Assembly: GCF_006636215.1 (NCBI RefSeq) | Contig: NZ_VIFM01000023.1 | Coordinates: forward strand, 1-64,000 | Direction of reading: 5' to 3' | Source of the DNA: Myxococcus llanfairpwllgwyngyllgogerychwyrndrobwllllantysiliogogogochensis | GTDB taxonomy: Bacteria > Myxococcota > Myxococcia > Myxococcales > Myxococcaceae | DNA length: 64,000 nt | Shown: positions 50,822 through 59,919 of the stretch, one piece after another | Numbering within the stretch: the first letter of the stretch is position 1 | Layout: every line of letters starts with the position of its first letter | Notes under the pieces: model-generated | Seen by the model: only the letters and a program-made list of their open reading frames with translations | Told to the model about the DNA's origin: nothing | Database searches by the model: none | Translations under genes and position numbers: made by a program

Positions 50822-50931
50822 ACCCGACGCCAAGCCGTCCCATGGGCGGGGGTGTGGGCTCATGGCCGGCAGCGCCACCTTGTGGGCTGGGTGAGGTTCG
50901 GGCTGGAGGCTGATGTCCGGAGGGGGGCGGC

Positions 50932-53220
50932 GTGGGGCGGCCGTGGACGTTCTCACAGCGCGTCGGCGCTGGCTTCATCGCGTCCCTGCTCGTGGCGCTG
51001 GCGCTGGCGGTGACGTCGGCGGTGACGCTGCTGTCGGTGCGCTCCAGTCACAAGGCGAGCCTGCTCGAGTTGTCCATGGACCTGCTCGAGGTGGAGCGCC
51101 TGCGCCGGGCCTTCAGCGACAAGGTGTCCAGCGAGCGGGGCTATGCGCTGTCGGGTGACGCGCTCTTCGCCGAGGAGATGGTGGCGTCGCGCGAGCGCTT
51201 CATCGCCACCTATGAGCGGCTGAAGCCCCGGCTGGGCACGGAGCCCTCGGCGTCGCTCCTGGAGTCCGCGATGCGCGCGGAGCAGGAGCATGAGCAGGCC
51301 GTGCGGGAGCTGGTGGTGGCGCATGCCAGCCAGGTGCCCCGCGCTCGGCTGGAGGCCCTCTTCGAGGAGCGGGTGGGGGATACGCGCCTGCGCGCCTATG
51401 AATCGCTCCAGCAGCTCTCCGCGAGCGTGGAGGAGCGGCTCGCGCTGGGCATCCAGGCGGCGGTGGAGGTGGACGAGCGGGTGCTGGTGCTCACCCTGGT
51501 GGCGGCGAGCCTGGGCCTGGCCCTGGCCGGGGTGCTGGCGTGGGTGTTGTTGCGGCGGCTGCGTCCCTTGCGGGCGGAGGCCGAGGCCAGCACGAAGCGC
51601 TTCCAACTGCTCGTCGAGGGGGTGCAGGACTACGCGCTGCTGCTCTTGGACGAGCGGGGCAGGGTGGCGAGCTGGAACCCGGGCGCCACGCGCATCACCG
51701 GCTATCAGGCGGCGGAGGTCGTGGGCGAGTCGGTGGACCGCTTCTACCCCCCGGACGAGGTGGCGCTGGGGCTGCCGGAGAAAGATTTGGCGCGCGCGCG
51801 GAGGGACGGGCGGTTGCGCACGGAGGGGTGGCGCACGCGCAAGGACGGCACGCACTTCTTCGCGGAGGCCCTCATCAACACGCTGCTCGACGACGACGGC
51901 GAGGTGCGGGGCTACGCGGCGGTGACGCGCGACATCACCGAGCGGCAGCGCGCCGAGCGCACGCAGCGGCTGTTCGCGGAGGCCGGCCGCGTCTTCCAGC
52001 AGTACCTGGACCCGGACCTGATGGTGGCGGAGCTGGCGCGGATGATGGTGCCGGAGGTGGCGGATGTCTGTCTGCTGTACATGCTGACCCCGTCCGGCCA
52101 GCTGCGGCCCCGGGCGGTGAAGCACGTGGTGGCGCAGAAGGAGCCCTCGCTGTGGGAGGCGGTGCGGCGCTACCAACCTCCGCCGGATGTCCCCCAGGGC
52201 CTCTGGCAGGTGGTGCGCACGGGGCGCTCCCAGTGGGTGCCGGACGTGTCGCCGGAGATGCTGACGCAGGGAGCGCAGGACGCGGAGCACTTGAGGCTGA
52301 TGGAGCAGGTGGGCGTGCGCTCGTACCTGGCGGTGCCGCTGCGCGCCGGAGAGCGGACGCAGGGGGTGCTGGTGCTGCTGATGTCCCTGCCGGAGCGGCG
52401 GCTGACGCTGTCGGACCAGGTCTTCATGGAGGAGCTGGCCGGGCGCGCGGCGCTGGCGCTGGACAACGCGCGGCTCTTGCGCGAGGCGCGCGAGGCGGTG
52501 GAGCTCATCGGCGTGGCGGCGCATGACCTGGGCAATCCACTCAATACGCTCCAGTTGCTCTTGCGCAGGCTGCTGCGCACGGACCAGTCGGTGGAGCGGG
52601 AGAAGGTGCGTGACGGCCTGGGCACGGCGCTGAAGCAGACGCAGCGGCTGGGGCAATTGCTGCTCAACCTGCTGGACTTGTCGCGGCTGTCCTCGGGGCG
52701 GCTGGTGCTGGACGTGGCGCCGGTGGACCTGGCGGACCTGGCGCACGAGGTGGTGGAGCGCTTCGCCGCGCACGCCGCGGAGGTGGGCAGCAAGTTTGTC
52801 TTCGACGCGGAGCTGGGGCTGGTGGGCCAGTGGGACCGGCTGCGATTGGACCGCGTGGTGACGAACCTGGTGTCCAACGCGCTGAAGTTCGGCGCGGGAC
52901 ATCCGGTGGTGGTGCGGGTGGAGCGCGCGGGGCTGGCGCGGGCGCGACTGGTGGTGCGCGACTTCGGCGAGGGCATCGCCCTGGAGTCGCAGCGGCGCAT
53001 CTTCGACCGCTTCGAGCGGGTGCCCTCCGCGGGCCGCCACGCGGGCTTCGGACTGGGGCTCTACATCGTCCGGCAACTGGTGGACGCGCACGCGGGCTCC
53101 GTCCACGTGGACAGCACGCCGGGCGAGGGCTCCACCTTCACGGTGGAGCTGCCATTGATGGAGCTGGGCGCGGAGCTGGAGGAAGACGCCCTGGAGCCGG
53201 CGCCGCCCGGGGCGACCTAG
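50932..53220 (+). CDS. Membrane sensor histidine kinase (CHASE3-PAS-GAF-HisKA-HATPase)
   Basis: A 762-residue sensor kinase. Two membrane helices (residues ~10-33, FIASLLVALALAVTSAVTLL, and ~188-210, LVLTLVAASLGLALAGVLAW) flank a helical CHASE3-like sensor loop. A PAS domain follows (VQDYALLLLDERGRVASWNP...AAVTRDITERQRAE), then a GAF domain (VFQQYLDPDLMVAELARMMV...YLAVPLRAGERTQGVLVLL). His531 is the phosphoacceptor in VAAHDLGNPLNTLQLLL; the ATPase has RVVTNLVSNALKFG (N), VRDFGEGIA (G1) and GFGLGLYIVRQL (G2). The start is a GTG at 50932. No adjacent response regulator; it must signal to one elsewhere. Confidence 0.93.
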   Translation: MGRPWTFSQRVGAGFIASLLVALALAVTSAVTLLSVRSSHKASLLELSMDLLEVERLRRAFSDKVSSERGYALSGDALFAEEMVASRERFIATYERLKPRLGTEPSASLLESAMRAEQEHEQAVRELVVAHASQVPRARLEALFEERVGDTRLRAYESLQQLSASVEERLALGIQAAVEVDERVLVLTLVAASLGLALAGVLAWVLLRRLRPLRAEAEASTKRFQLLVEGVQDYALLLLDERGRVASWNPGATRITGYQAAEVVGESVDRFYPPDEVALGLPEKDLARARRDGRLRTEGWRTRKDGTHFFAEALINTLLDDDGEVRGYAAVTRDITERQRAERTQRLFAEAGRVFQQYLDPDLMVAELARMMVPEVADVCLLYMLTPSGQLRPRAVKHVVAQKEPSLWEAVRRYQPPPDVPQGLWQVVRTGRSQWVPDVSPEMLTQGAQDAEHLRLMEQVGVRSYLAVPLRAGERTQGVLVLLMSLPERRLTLSDQVFMEELAGRAALALDNARLLREAREAVELIGVAAHDLGNPLNTLQLLLRRLLRTDQSVEREKVRDGLGTALKQTQRLGQLLLNLLDLSRLSSGRLVLDVAPVDLADLAHEVVERFAAHAAEVGSKFVFDAELGLVGQWDRLRLDRVVTNLVSNALKFGAGHPVVVRVERAGLARARLVVRDFGEGIALESQRRIFDRFERVPSAGRHAGFGLGLYIVRQLVDAHAGSVHVDSTPGEGSTFTVELPLMELGAELEEDALEPAPPGAT

Positions 53221-53221
53221 G

Positions 53222-53596
53222 CTAGAGCTTCTCCATCGTGTCCGCGGTGCGCTCCTCGCGGACGTTGCCGGTGTTGAGGGTGGTGGCCGGCTCGAAGAGG
53301 AGGACATGGACCTCCTCCTCCGCGACGGGCCGGTGCTCCACGCCCCGGGGGATGATGATGAACTCGCCGGGCTCCACCTCCACGGTGCGCTCGCGCAGCT
53401 CCATGCGCAGCCGGCCGTGGATGACCAGGAACAGCTCGTCCTCGTGCTCGTGGTGGTGCCAGGTGAAGGGGCCCATCAGCTTCGCCAGCCGGACGTGTTG
53501 TCCGTTCAGCTCACCCACCACTTTGGGGGACCAGTGCTCGGAGAACAGGGTCAGCTTCTGGGCAAGATTGACCTTGTCCACGCTCGGCGATGCCAT
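53222..53596 (-). CDS. Small cupin-domain protein, 124 aa
   Basis: A single cupin barrel. Metal-binding motifs are clear: FTWHHHEHEDELFLVIHG (motif 1, His/His/Glu) and PRGVEHRPVAEEEVHVLLFE (motif 2, His). Relatives include small dioxygenase-like and storage cupins; the substrate is unknown. The ATG at 53596 (a GTG four codons upstream at 53608 is an alternative) has no strong SD. It ends one base from the stop of the convergent histidine-kinase gene. Confidence 0.85.
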   Translation of the reverse strand: MASPSVDKVNLAQKLTLFSEHWSPKVVGELNGQHVRLAKLMGPFTWHHHEHEDELFLVIHGRLRMELRERTVEVEPGEFIIIPRGVEHRPVAEEEVHVLLFEPATTLNTGNVREERTADTMEKL

Positions 53597-53861
53597 GTGT
53601 GTGCTCACTTCATTCGTTTCCGCCTCCGCGGTGTCGGTCTCGACGCGGCGGCGGGAGTCCCAGCGGGGCGGGCGCGCGCAACTGGAGCTGGGGCTTCGGG
53701 GGGGTGCGCTCATTCCGGGGTCTCTCCTATCAGGACGCGGAGTCTTGAAGCCACCATGCACGAGGCCCGCGACGGATGTCTGTCTTTCCATCCAGACACC
53801 GCCGCTCATGGACACCTCGCGCGAGGTTGGGTCGACTACCCGACGAAGGGTGAGGCCTGAC

Positions 53862-54803
53862 TCAGTCTGGATAGAACATCGGGTCCCGCGTGATGACGAA
53901 CGAGGAGATGACGGAGGCCACCTCGTGCGGCAGTCCGGTGAACTGCACGCCCACCCCGGGCATCAGCTCCGGCATGCGGGGATTGGACTCGCGCACCCAG
54001 CGCACCACGCCCGTCACCTTCATGGGCCGGCCACCCGGCAGCGTGAAGTCCAGCTCCACCTGCGTGCCGCGAGGCACCGCGTCCACCGTGGCGATGAAGA
54101 CGCCGCCCTCGCTGATGTCCATCGAGAAGCCGGTGAAGAAGTTGGAGTCGCTGCGCATGTCGATGGACGTGTGCATCCGCACGCGCCCGTTGCGTCGGGC
54201 CTCCTGTCCGTCCGCGCTCGCCGCTCCCCGCGCCGGAGGGGAGGGCAGCGCCAGTCCCTGGGACTTCACCGTGGCGGCGGCCTGCGCCAGCTCCGCCTGA
54301 CGCACGCGAGCGGCCTCCTGCTGCGCGCGCGTGGCGGCCTCCTGTCGGGCCCGGGTCCGCGCGGCGCTGGCCTCCACCTGCTGCTTCAGCGCGGCCTCCG
54401 CGTCCGCCACGGCGCGTGACACCTGCGCGGTCTGCTCCTGCTGGATGCGCAGCGCGGCCTGCACCTCCGTCCCCATCCGCTTGCGCGCCTCCAGCGCCTT
54501 CGCGCGCGCCTCCAGCGCCTTCGCGCGCGCGGCCTCCACGTCCAGGGACGGCACGCGAGCGGCCTGGAGCCTGGCCGCCTGCTCGCCCACCTGCGGGTCG
54601 GCGTCGGGTTCCTGGTGGGCACGGGCCAGCGCGGCGCGCACGCCGTCGAGTCGGGAGGTGAGGGCGGCGGCGTCGGCGAGGGCGCGCGTCACCTGCTCCG
54701 CGAGGCGGGACTCCTGGGCGGACAGCTCGCTCTCGGCGCGAGCCAGCTCGGCCTCACGGGGGCCCGACGGGGGGACGCGGGCGGCAGGGGACGGCGAGGT
54801 CAT
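53862..54803 (-). CDS. Coiled-coil protein with C-terminal PilZ domain
   Basis: A 313-residue protein. Residues ~20-195 are a long Ala/Arg/Glu/Gln-rich coiled coil (LARAESELSAQESRLAEQVT; AALKQQVEASAARTRARQEA), with an internal duplication (AKALEARAKALEAR). Residues ~215-310 are a PilZ-like domain in the myxobacterial style: RRNGRVRMHTSIDMRSDSNF, GFSMDISEGGVFIATVDAVP and EVASVISSFVITRDPMFYPD. RxxxR is only partly conserved, so c-di-GMP binding is uncertain; TIGR02266-type proteins of this kind are linked to gliding/surface behaviour in myxobacteria by context. ATG at 54803. Confidence 0.75.
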   Translation of the reverse strand: MTSPSPAARVPPSGPREAELARAESELSAQESRLAEQVTRALADAAALTSRLDGVRAALARAHQEPDADPQVGEQAARLQAARVPSLDVEAARAKALEARAKALEARKRMGTEVQAALRIQQEQTAQVSRAVADAEAALKQQVEASAARTRARQEAATRAQQEAARVRQAELAQAAATVKSQGLALPSPPARGAASADGQEARRNGRVRMHTSIDMRSDSNFFTGFSMDISEGGVFIATVDAVPRGTQVELDFTLPGGRPMKVTGVVRWVRESNPRMPELMPGVGVQFTGLPHEVASVISSFVITRDPMFYPD

Positions 54804-54872
54804 TCTTGGGACTCCAGAGGGCCGGCACTGTAGCAGGCTCCCTGGGAAGTCCACGCGCCCCTCGCGTGTGGG

Positions 54873-56225
54873 TCAATCCGCGCCCTTGATGCAGGCGACG
54901 GGCTTGAGGCGCCGGGCGACTCGGGCGAGCCCCGCCATCTCCACCGTCTCCAGCACGTCGTCCAGGTTCTTGTAGCAGGGGCCGGACTCGTCGAGCGGCG
55001 TCTGGCGGGTGTTGAGGATGATGCCGGACTCCGCCATGCGCGCGTCGGTGGCGCCCTGGTCCAGCACGCGCCGGGCCTCGCCTCGGGACAGGCGCCGGCC
55101 GGAGCCGTGGTTCACCGAGTAGATGGACTTGGACGCGCCCTCTTCGGCGAAGAGGATGGCGCTGCCGGTCTCCATGGAGCCTGGAATCAGGATGGGGTGG
55201 CCGGTGTCCTCCCACGTGGTGCGCTTGAGCGCGGGGTGGCCCGCGGGGAACGCGCGCGTGGCGCCCTTGCGGGCGACGAACTTCCCGGCCTCCTTCTGGA
55301 TGAGGTTGTGGGAGATTTCGTAATAGACGCTCGCGGTGCCGCCGAAGACATCCTCCAGCGCGGCGCACACGGCCTCGCCGATGATGAGCCGGTTGGCCAC
55401 GGCGAAGTTGGCCGCCATGTTGTGCAGGTTCCAATACTCGCGGCCCATCGGGCTGTCGGCGTCGAGCCAGACGAAGTCCTCGCTGCGGCTCTTCAGGCCC
55501 AACTGGGCGGCGCCCTTGACGAAGAACGTCTTGGCGATGTTCCACCCGAAGCCCCGGCTGCCGGTATGGAGCATCACCCAGACGCGGCCCTCTTCATCCA
55601 CCTGCATCTCGGTGAAGTGGTTGCCACCGCCCAGGCTGCCCAACTGGCCGCGCTTCTCGTAGGCCCGGTCGGGGATGTCCACCCGGTCGTCTTCCACGGG
55701 GATGAAGTCGCGCTCGGTGATGGCGGAGCCTCGGCCCAGGGCCTTGGCGCCGTGGCGGACGACTTCCGCGAAGGCTCGGTCGGACACCTTGCGCTGCGCT
55801 TGCACGCGACTGGCGCCCACGCCCACGGCGATGCGGCGGGTGACCTGCTCAATCCACTGGCGGCGCTTCGCCGGGTCCGCGACGTCCTCCGCGTTGAGGG
55901 AGGTCTGGAGCTGCACCATGCCGCAGCCGATGTCGTAGCCGGCGGCGGTGGGCAGGAGGATGCCGTCGGTCTCCACCACGGTGCCGATGGGGACGCCGTA
56001 GCCCACGTGACAGTCAGGGGTGACGGCGACGCGGGTGACGCCGGGGAAGGACGCGGCGTTGACCACCTGGTCGAAGACGGCGTCCTCCATGCCGGGAAAG
56101 TCGGGGCCTTCTCCCCACAGGAGCTTGTCGGAGAGGAACAGGTCCGCGTCGACCTTCATGGTCTTGGTCTTCGGCAGGACGTAATGGCCTTCGGCGGCCT
56201 TTTCCAAACGCTGCTTCCAACTCAT
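54873..56225 (-). CDS. rtcB: RtcB-family RNA ligase
   Basis: A 450-residue ligase joining 2',3'-cyclic phosphate and 5'-OH RNA ends via a guanylylated histidine. Motifs: TPDCHVGYGVPIGTVVETDG (metal site), GYDIGCGMVQLQTS, LGSLGGGNHFTEMQVDEEG, and the nucleophile His region SVNHGSGRRLSRGEARRVLD. The N terminus MSWKQRLEKAAEGHYVLPKT is normal for the group. The upstream 419 bases to the divergent gene at 56645 include a CCCCTG/CAGGGG inverted repeat but no identifiable promoter; no RtcR-like activator or RtcA is next to it. ATG at 56225. Confidence 0.93.
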   Translation of the reverse strand: MSWKQRLEKAAEGHYVLPKTKTMKVDADLFLSDKLLWGEGPDFPGMEDAVFDQVVNAASFPGVTRVAVTPDCHVGYGVPIGTVVETDGILLPTAAGYDIGCGMVQLQTSLNAEDVADPAKRRQWIEQVTRRIAVGVGASRVQAQRKVSDRAFAEVVRHGAKALGRGSAITERDFIPVEDDRVDIPDRAYEKRGQLGSLGGGNHFTEMQVDEEGRVWVMLHTGSRGFGWNIAKTFFVKGAAQLGLKSRSEDFVWLDADSPMGREYWNLHNMAANFAVANRLIIGEAVCAALEDVFGGTASVYYEISHNLIQKEAGKFVARKGATRAFPAGHPALKRTTWEDTGHPILIPGSMETGSAILFAEEGASKSIYSVNHGSGRRLSRGEARRVLDQGATDARMAESGIILNTRQTPLDESGPCYKNLDDVLETVEMAGLARVARRLKPVACIKGAD

Positions 56226-56644
56226 GGCTTTGACTCCCCTGACGCCCCTGGACAGGGGTGAACACGCGCGAGGGACGGGAGCGTCCGAAAGAAGCTGACC
56301 CGGGCGCCCGGGTTTGTCCGAGCCTCCGAGGATGCTGGGAGAGCGGGCGGGAAAGCGAGCGAATTTCCGGGGTTTTCCCTCGGAGAACGGGGGAGGGCGC
56401 CAGGGCTCGACGCGGTGCGTGGGTGGCGGCTGCCCCGGACCTTGGGACGATGAAGAAGGGCGGGTGCTGTTGCCGTCTCGACGTCGGCAACGCATCCTCG
56501 TGGTGGCCCCGAGGCCCGCATCGCACACGCGGACAGTCGACCGAAAGTCGGCTCGCGTGCGAAGCGCGGGAATTGGATCGGCGGAGGACTTGCCGCATTC
56601 CGGCCCCAGGCCCATCCATCATCCATCCAGGCAGGGGGTGGGCG
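56226..56644. other. 419-bp intergenic region
   Basis: Divergent intergenic region between rtcB and the small exported-protein gene. Contains CCCCTG-GA-CAGGGG near 56246. No gene or sigma-54 site (expected for rtcB in enterobacteria) could be recognised. It should hold promoters for both flanking genes. Confidence 0.55.
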
Positions 56645-56986
56645 ATGGGTTTCCTCGGTGGGATGTTCCTGGCGGTGGCGTTGCAGGCGGTGCCGGCGGA
56701 TACGTTGGCGGGGCCGGTGTTCAATCCGTCCATCTGCGCGAAGAAGCGCGTCGATGCGTGCGGTTGTCACCACGTGTATGGGATTCGGCACTGCCATCCC
56801 AACCGGAAGGGTGAGCACTGCGAGGCGCCGGTGAAGGCGCAGGTGTCGGAGGAGAAGGCGGAGGCTCCGGTGCTGGAGAGCCGCGAGTCGGAGCCGGCGA
56901 AGACGACGGAGCAGGAGAAGGCCGTGCAGCCTCCGGCGACGCACGAGAAGAAGCGCTTCGACCCGAAGAAGTCCGTGCCGATGTAG
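56645..56986 (+). CDS. Small exported protein with Cys/His cluster, 113 aa
   Basis: A signal peptide or membrane anchor (FLGGMFLAVALQAVPADTLA) precedes a short Cys/His-rich block: SICAKKRVDACGCHHVYGIR HCHPNR in sequence terms (four Cys and four His within ~35 residues), possibly binding a metal. The rest is Glu/Ala/Lys-rich low complexity. GGGGGTGGG is immediately upstream of the ATG at 56645. Not recognised. It ends before a perfect 8-bp hairpin shared with the convergent methyltransferase gene. Confidence 0.6.
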   Translation: MGFLGGMFLAVALQAVPADTLAGPVFNPSICAKKRVDACGCHHVYGIRHCHPNRKGEHCEAPVKAQVSEEKAEAPVLESRESEPAKTTEQEKAVQPPATHEKKRFDPKKSVPM

Positions 56987-57024
56987 TCGCGAGCGCCGCG
57001 CAAGTCCTGGTGTGAAGGCTGGAT

Positions 57025-57047
57025 GCGCCTCCGTGTCGTGGAGGCGC
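57025..57047. terminator. Hairpin between convergent genes
   Basis: GCGCCTCC pairs perfectly with GGAGGCGC around a seven-base loop (GTGTCGT), between genes ending at 56986 and 57063. Confidence 0.65.
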
Positions 57048-57062
57048 TCCGCCAGACGCGTG

Positions 57063-57809
57063 TCAGCGACGATGGGCGAGGATGCGCAGGCCCACGGGCT
57101 GGAGCGAGTGCTCGTCCAGACGACGTTGCTCGACGGTGAGCAGGTGCTCGGCCACGCGCTCACCGGAGACGGTGTTGTCGTGGGCCTCGATGGCGCCTCT
57201 CGCCAGATAACGGAACAGATAGGGTCCGCGAGCCACCTGGGAGACCTCGAAGCCTCCGTCGCGGAGCGCGGTGAGCATCGCGGCTCCGGTGTGGAGTGGC
57301 TCGTCGTGGTGCTCATGCTCGTGGTGCCAGCGCTCCAGGGGTGGTTCGGAGGGGGCGCCGTGGACGGCCTCGGCGGGAAAGCGTCCGGCGACGGCCAACA
57401 GGTCCTGGGTGTCGTAGTACCAGCGCGCGGTGGCCTCGTCCGGCGCGGCCAGGTCGAAGTCATCCACGACGAGCACACCTCCGGGGACGAGCAGCTCGCG
57501 CAGCCGCGCCACACTCGCGTCGAGCGGAGTGAGGTGGTGGAGGACGGTCACCGCGACGACGGCGTCGAAGGGCTGCTCGGAGGTGAAGCGCAGCAGGTCT
57601 GTTTCCTCGAAGCGGACGCGCGGTGAGCGTGGCGTGTCGCGCAGGCGAGTGTCGATGGCGACGACGTCATGGGCCTGGGCGGCGAGCTGGCCCGCGAGGG
57701 AGCCGTCACCGCAGCCGACTTCCAGGACACGGCGCCGCGTGGAGAGGGCGGGAGCGACGAAGGCGAGCGTCTCGCGAAGGGTGAGGGGCGTCATGGCGGT
57801 GACGTGCAT
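57063..57809 (-). CDS. Class I SAM-dependent methyltransferase
   Basis: A 248-residue methyltransferase. The SAM-binding motif I is RVLEVGCGDGSLAGQLAAQA; the acidic end of strand 2 is DVVAIDTRLRDTP; motif II/III FDAVVAVTVLHHLTPLD and LVPGGVLVVDDFDLA follow. The C-terminal half (GRFPAEAVHGAPSEPP...RWHHEHEHHDEPLHTG) has an unusual His-rich loop. Substrate unknown. ATG at 57809 or 57794 (neither has a strong SD). It is followed downstream on the other strand by the small exported-protein gene; no operon is apparent. Confidence 0.85.
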   Translation of the reverse strand: MHVTAMTPLTLRETLAFVAPALSTRRRVLEVGCGDGSLAGQLAAQAHDVVAIDTRLRDTPRSPRVRFEETDLLRFTSEQPFDAVVAVTVLHHLTPLDASVARLRELLVPGGVLVVDDFDLAAPDEATARWYYDTQDLLAVAGRFPAEAVHGAPSEPPLERWHHEHEHHDEPLHTGAAMLTALRDGGFEVSQVARGPYLFRYLARGAIEAHDNTVSGERVAEHLLTVEQRRLDEHSLQPVGLRILAHRR

Positions 57810-57959
57810 CGTGGTCGGCGGGGACCGCGAGGGGCAAGCTTCAGCGCCAGGATTCACTGCTGGGACGGGCGCACCGTGGAGTCGCGAGCGCGAGGGCAGG
57901 TCGGTTGCCAGGAGAGGTCGCCGAACCCGTTCGTGCTGCGCGGGTTGGCGGTGTCCGTG

Positions 57960-59651
57960 TCAGTGCGCGATGAGCGGAGTGCCGTCCGCGATGGGTTCGT
58001 CGCGGGGGTGTGATGCCACGTCTCGAGGGGGCAACGGGAGGGACTCCGCGCGGCTCAACGACAGCGGTCCCTCGGCGCGGATGATGACCCAGTGGGACTG
58101 AGGCGAGACTCTCATCGCCACGCTGTTGGGGCTCAGCCATCGAAGCTCGGGCCGATAGGTTGCCACGGGCGTCACCGTCACGGGGCCACCGGTGGTCCAG
58201 AGACTCGCGCTCACCTCGACCTTGGGTGTCTCGCGCGGCACGGGAGCCGACGCGCTCACGGTGGTGTGTAGCGCCTGGGCGGGAGACATGGACGCGCTCG
58301 CGGTGGTGTGCAGCACTGTCGCGCGAGACAAGGGCGGGCTCGCGGTGGCGTGCAGTGCCTGGGCGGGAGACCGGAGTGCGCTCGCGGTGGCGTGAGGTGC
58401 CTGCGCGGGAGAGAGGGACGCGCTTGCAGTGGTGCGTGGTGCCTGGGCGAGAGACAGGGGCACGCTGCCGGTGGCGTGCAGTGTCTGAGCGGGAGACAGG
58501 GGCGCGATTGTAGTGGCGCGTGGTGCCTGAGCCGGAGACACGGCTGCGCTCATGGTGGCAGTTGCTGCCTGCGCGGGAGACAGGGACGCGATTGTAGTGG
58601 TGCGTGGTGCCTGAGCCGGAGACACGGCTGCGCTCATGGTGGCAGTTGCTGCCTGCGCGGGGGACATGGGCGCGATCGTAGTGGTGCGTGGTGCCTGGGC
58701 AGGAGGCCGAGGTGCGCTCGCGGTGGCATGCAGTGTCTGCGCGGGAGACAGGGGCGCGATCGTAGTGGCGCGTGGTGCCTGAGCGGGAGACAGAGACGTG
58801 CTTGCGGTGGCGTGAGGTGCCTGCGTGGGAGACACGGCCGCGCGCATAGTGGCCGTTGATGCCTGCGCGGGAGACAGGGGCGCGATTGTAGTGGCGCGTG
58901 GTGCCTGAGAGGGAGTCGGGAGCACGCCTGTCCGCGGAGCCGTGGTGTCCCGTGCCGCGACGAGCGTCCCGCGCACCACGGGCACGGCGATTTCACGCGG
59001 CGCCTCCACCTGTCGTGGCGCGACCGCACCGCGCGGCGGAAACGAGCTCGGCATCGTCGGTGCGGAGGGCACGGGTGCCCGAGTCGCGGGCCCAGGTGGC
59101 TTCACCTTCACCGGCGCAATGGCCGGAGCCGAGGGCAGCGGCCCCGACACTCGAGTCTCTTCCGCCGCTCGCAGCACGAACGGAGGCGGCGGAGGAGGCG
59201 GTGTCTTCACACGCGCGTCCGGGGTGCGCGGAGCCACCGTCACCGGGGCCTCGCTCACCGTGACGAGCCCCGCCGCGTGACTGTAGAGCCGCTCATCCTC
59301 CAGCGCCGTCGAGGGCGGCAGCGATGCCTGTCCCATGCGAGTAAAGTCCGACAGGAGCACCGGGTCCCTCGGGTCCAACTCCAGCGCCGCGCGAAGCGAC
59401 GCGCGGGCCCGCGCCTCACAGCCCTGCGCGAGCAACAGCTCCGCCGCCATGCGATACGACGCGATGGCGGCCTGCCGGTCCCCCGTGCGGCGACAGATTT
59501 CCGCGTGACGCACCCGCGCGTTCGGGTCCTTGGGCACCATCCGAAGGATGCGCGAATGGACCTCCGCGCATTCGGCGTACCGCTCCTGGACGAACAACAA
59601 CTGCGCGGCTTCCTTCAACGCTCTCAACTGGGCCTGTGCGCGCTCGCTCAT
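57960..59651 (-). CDS. TPR protein with Pro/Thr/Ala-rich 14-residue repeats
   Basis: A 563-residue cytoplasmic protein (no signal peptide). Residues ~5-100 are TPR-like helices (LKEAAQLLFVQERYAECAEV; HAEICRRTGDRQAAIASYRM; SLRAALELDPRDPVLLSDFT). A Pro-rich linker follows (TPPPPPPPFVLRAAEETRVS). Residues ~245-470 are about 16 imperfect copies of a 14-residue unit, type SPAQAPRATTIAPL, encoded by a 42-bp minisatellite. The C-terminal ~90 residues (PVTVTPVATYRPELRWLSPN; WVIIRAEGPLSLSRAES) look globular. It is divergent from the ECF sigma factor gene, suggesting shared or reciprocal regulation. Role unknown; possibly a scaffold or a phosphoacceptor for nearby kinases (repeats are Ser/Thr-rich). 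ATG at 59651. Confidence 0.75.
   Translation of the reverse strand: MSERAQAQLRALKEAAQLLFVQERYAECAEVHSRILRMVPKDPNARVRHAEICRRTGDRQAAIASYRMAAELLLAQGCEARARASLRAALELDPRDPVLLSDFTRMGQASLPPSTALEDERLYSHAAGLVTVSEAPVTVAPRTPDARVKTPPPPPPPFVLRAAEETRVSGPLPSAPAIAPVKVKPPGPATRAPVPSAPTMPSSFPPRGAVAPRQVEAPREIAVPVVRGTLVAARDTTAPRTGVLPTPSQAPRATTIAPLSPAQASTATMRAAVSPTQAPHATASTSLSPAQAPRATTIAPLSPAQTLHATASAPRPPAQAPRTTTIAPMSPAQAATATMSAAVSPAQAPRTTTIASLSPAQAATATMSAAVSPAQAPRATTIAPLSPAQTLHATGSVPLSLAQAPRTTASASLSPAQAPHATASALRSPAQALHATASPPLSRATVLHTTASASMSPAQALHTTVSASAPVPRETPKVEVSASLWTTGGPVTVTPVATYRPELRWLSPNSVAMRVSPQSHWVIIRAEGPLSLSRAESLPLPPRDVASHPRDEPIADGTPLIAH
58245..58920 (-). repeat. 42-bp in-frame minisatellite (~16 copies)
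   Basis: On the minus strand each unit encodes roughly SPAQAPRATTIAPL or SPAQTLHATASAPL. On the plus strand the recurring words are GGGAGACAGGGGCGCGAT and TGCCTG(A/G)GC. Two identical blocks (ALHATAS and AATATMSAAV types) are interspersed, indicating unequal-crossing-over expansion. Copy number is expected to vary between strains. Confidence 0.8.
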
Positions 59652-59919
59652 CGTCCTGTCCTCCGGAACGGATGCCCTGCGGGGGAAAGCAGGCGGCATG
59701 CCGCGGCGCCCGCGCACGCTCGAACGGTCCACTGTCCACCGGAGACACTGGCTCATGGCGCGAAAGCCCGTCTTCGAGCGAGCATCCACCGGAGACTCCA
59801 GGGCGAGGCGGGACGCGCATCGAGGCTCGCGACCTAAGGGAGAGCCTGTAGAAAAGGCGCCCCGCGCTGTAACAATGAAAGCCCGGTGTGTACCGGCGGT
59901 GGCCCATTCCGAGGTGTGC

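Noticed and set aside
58245-58920. CRISPR array.
   Set aside because: Repeat units abut without unique spacers and are in frame within a protein; no cas genes.
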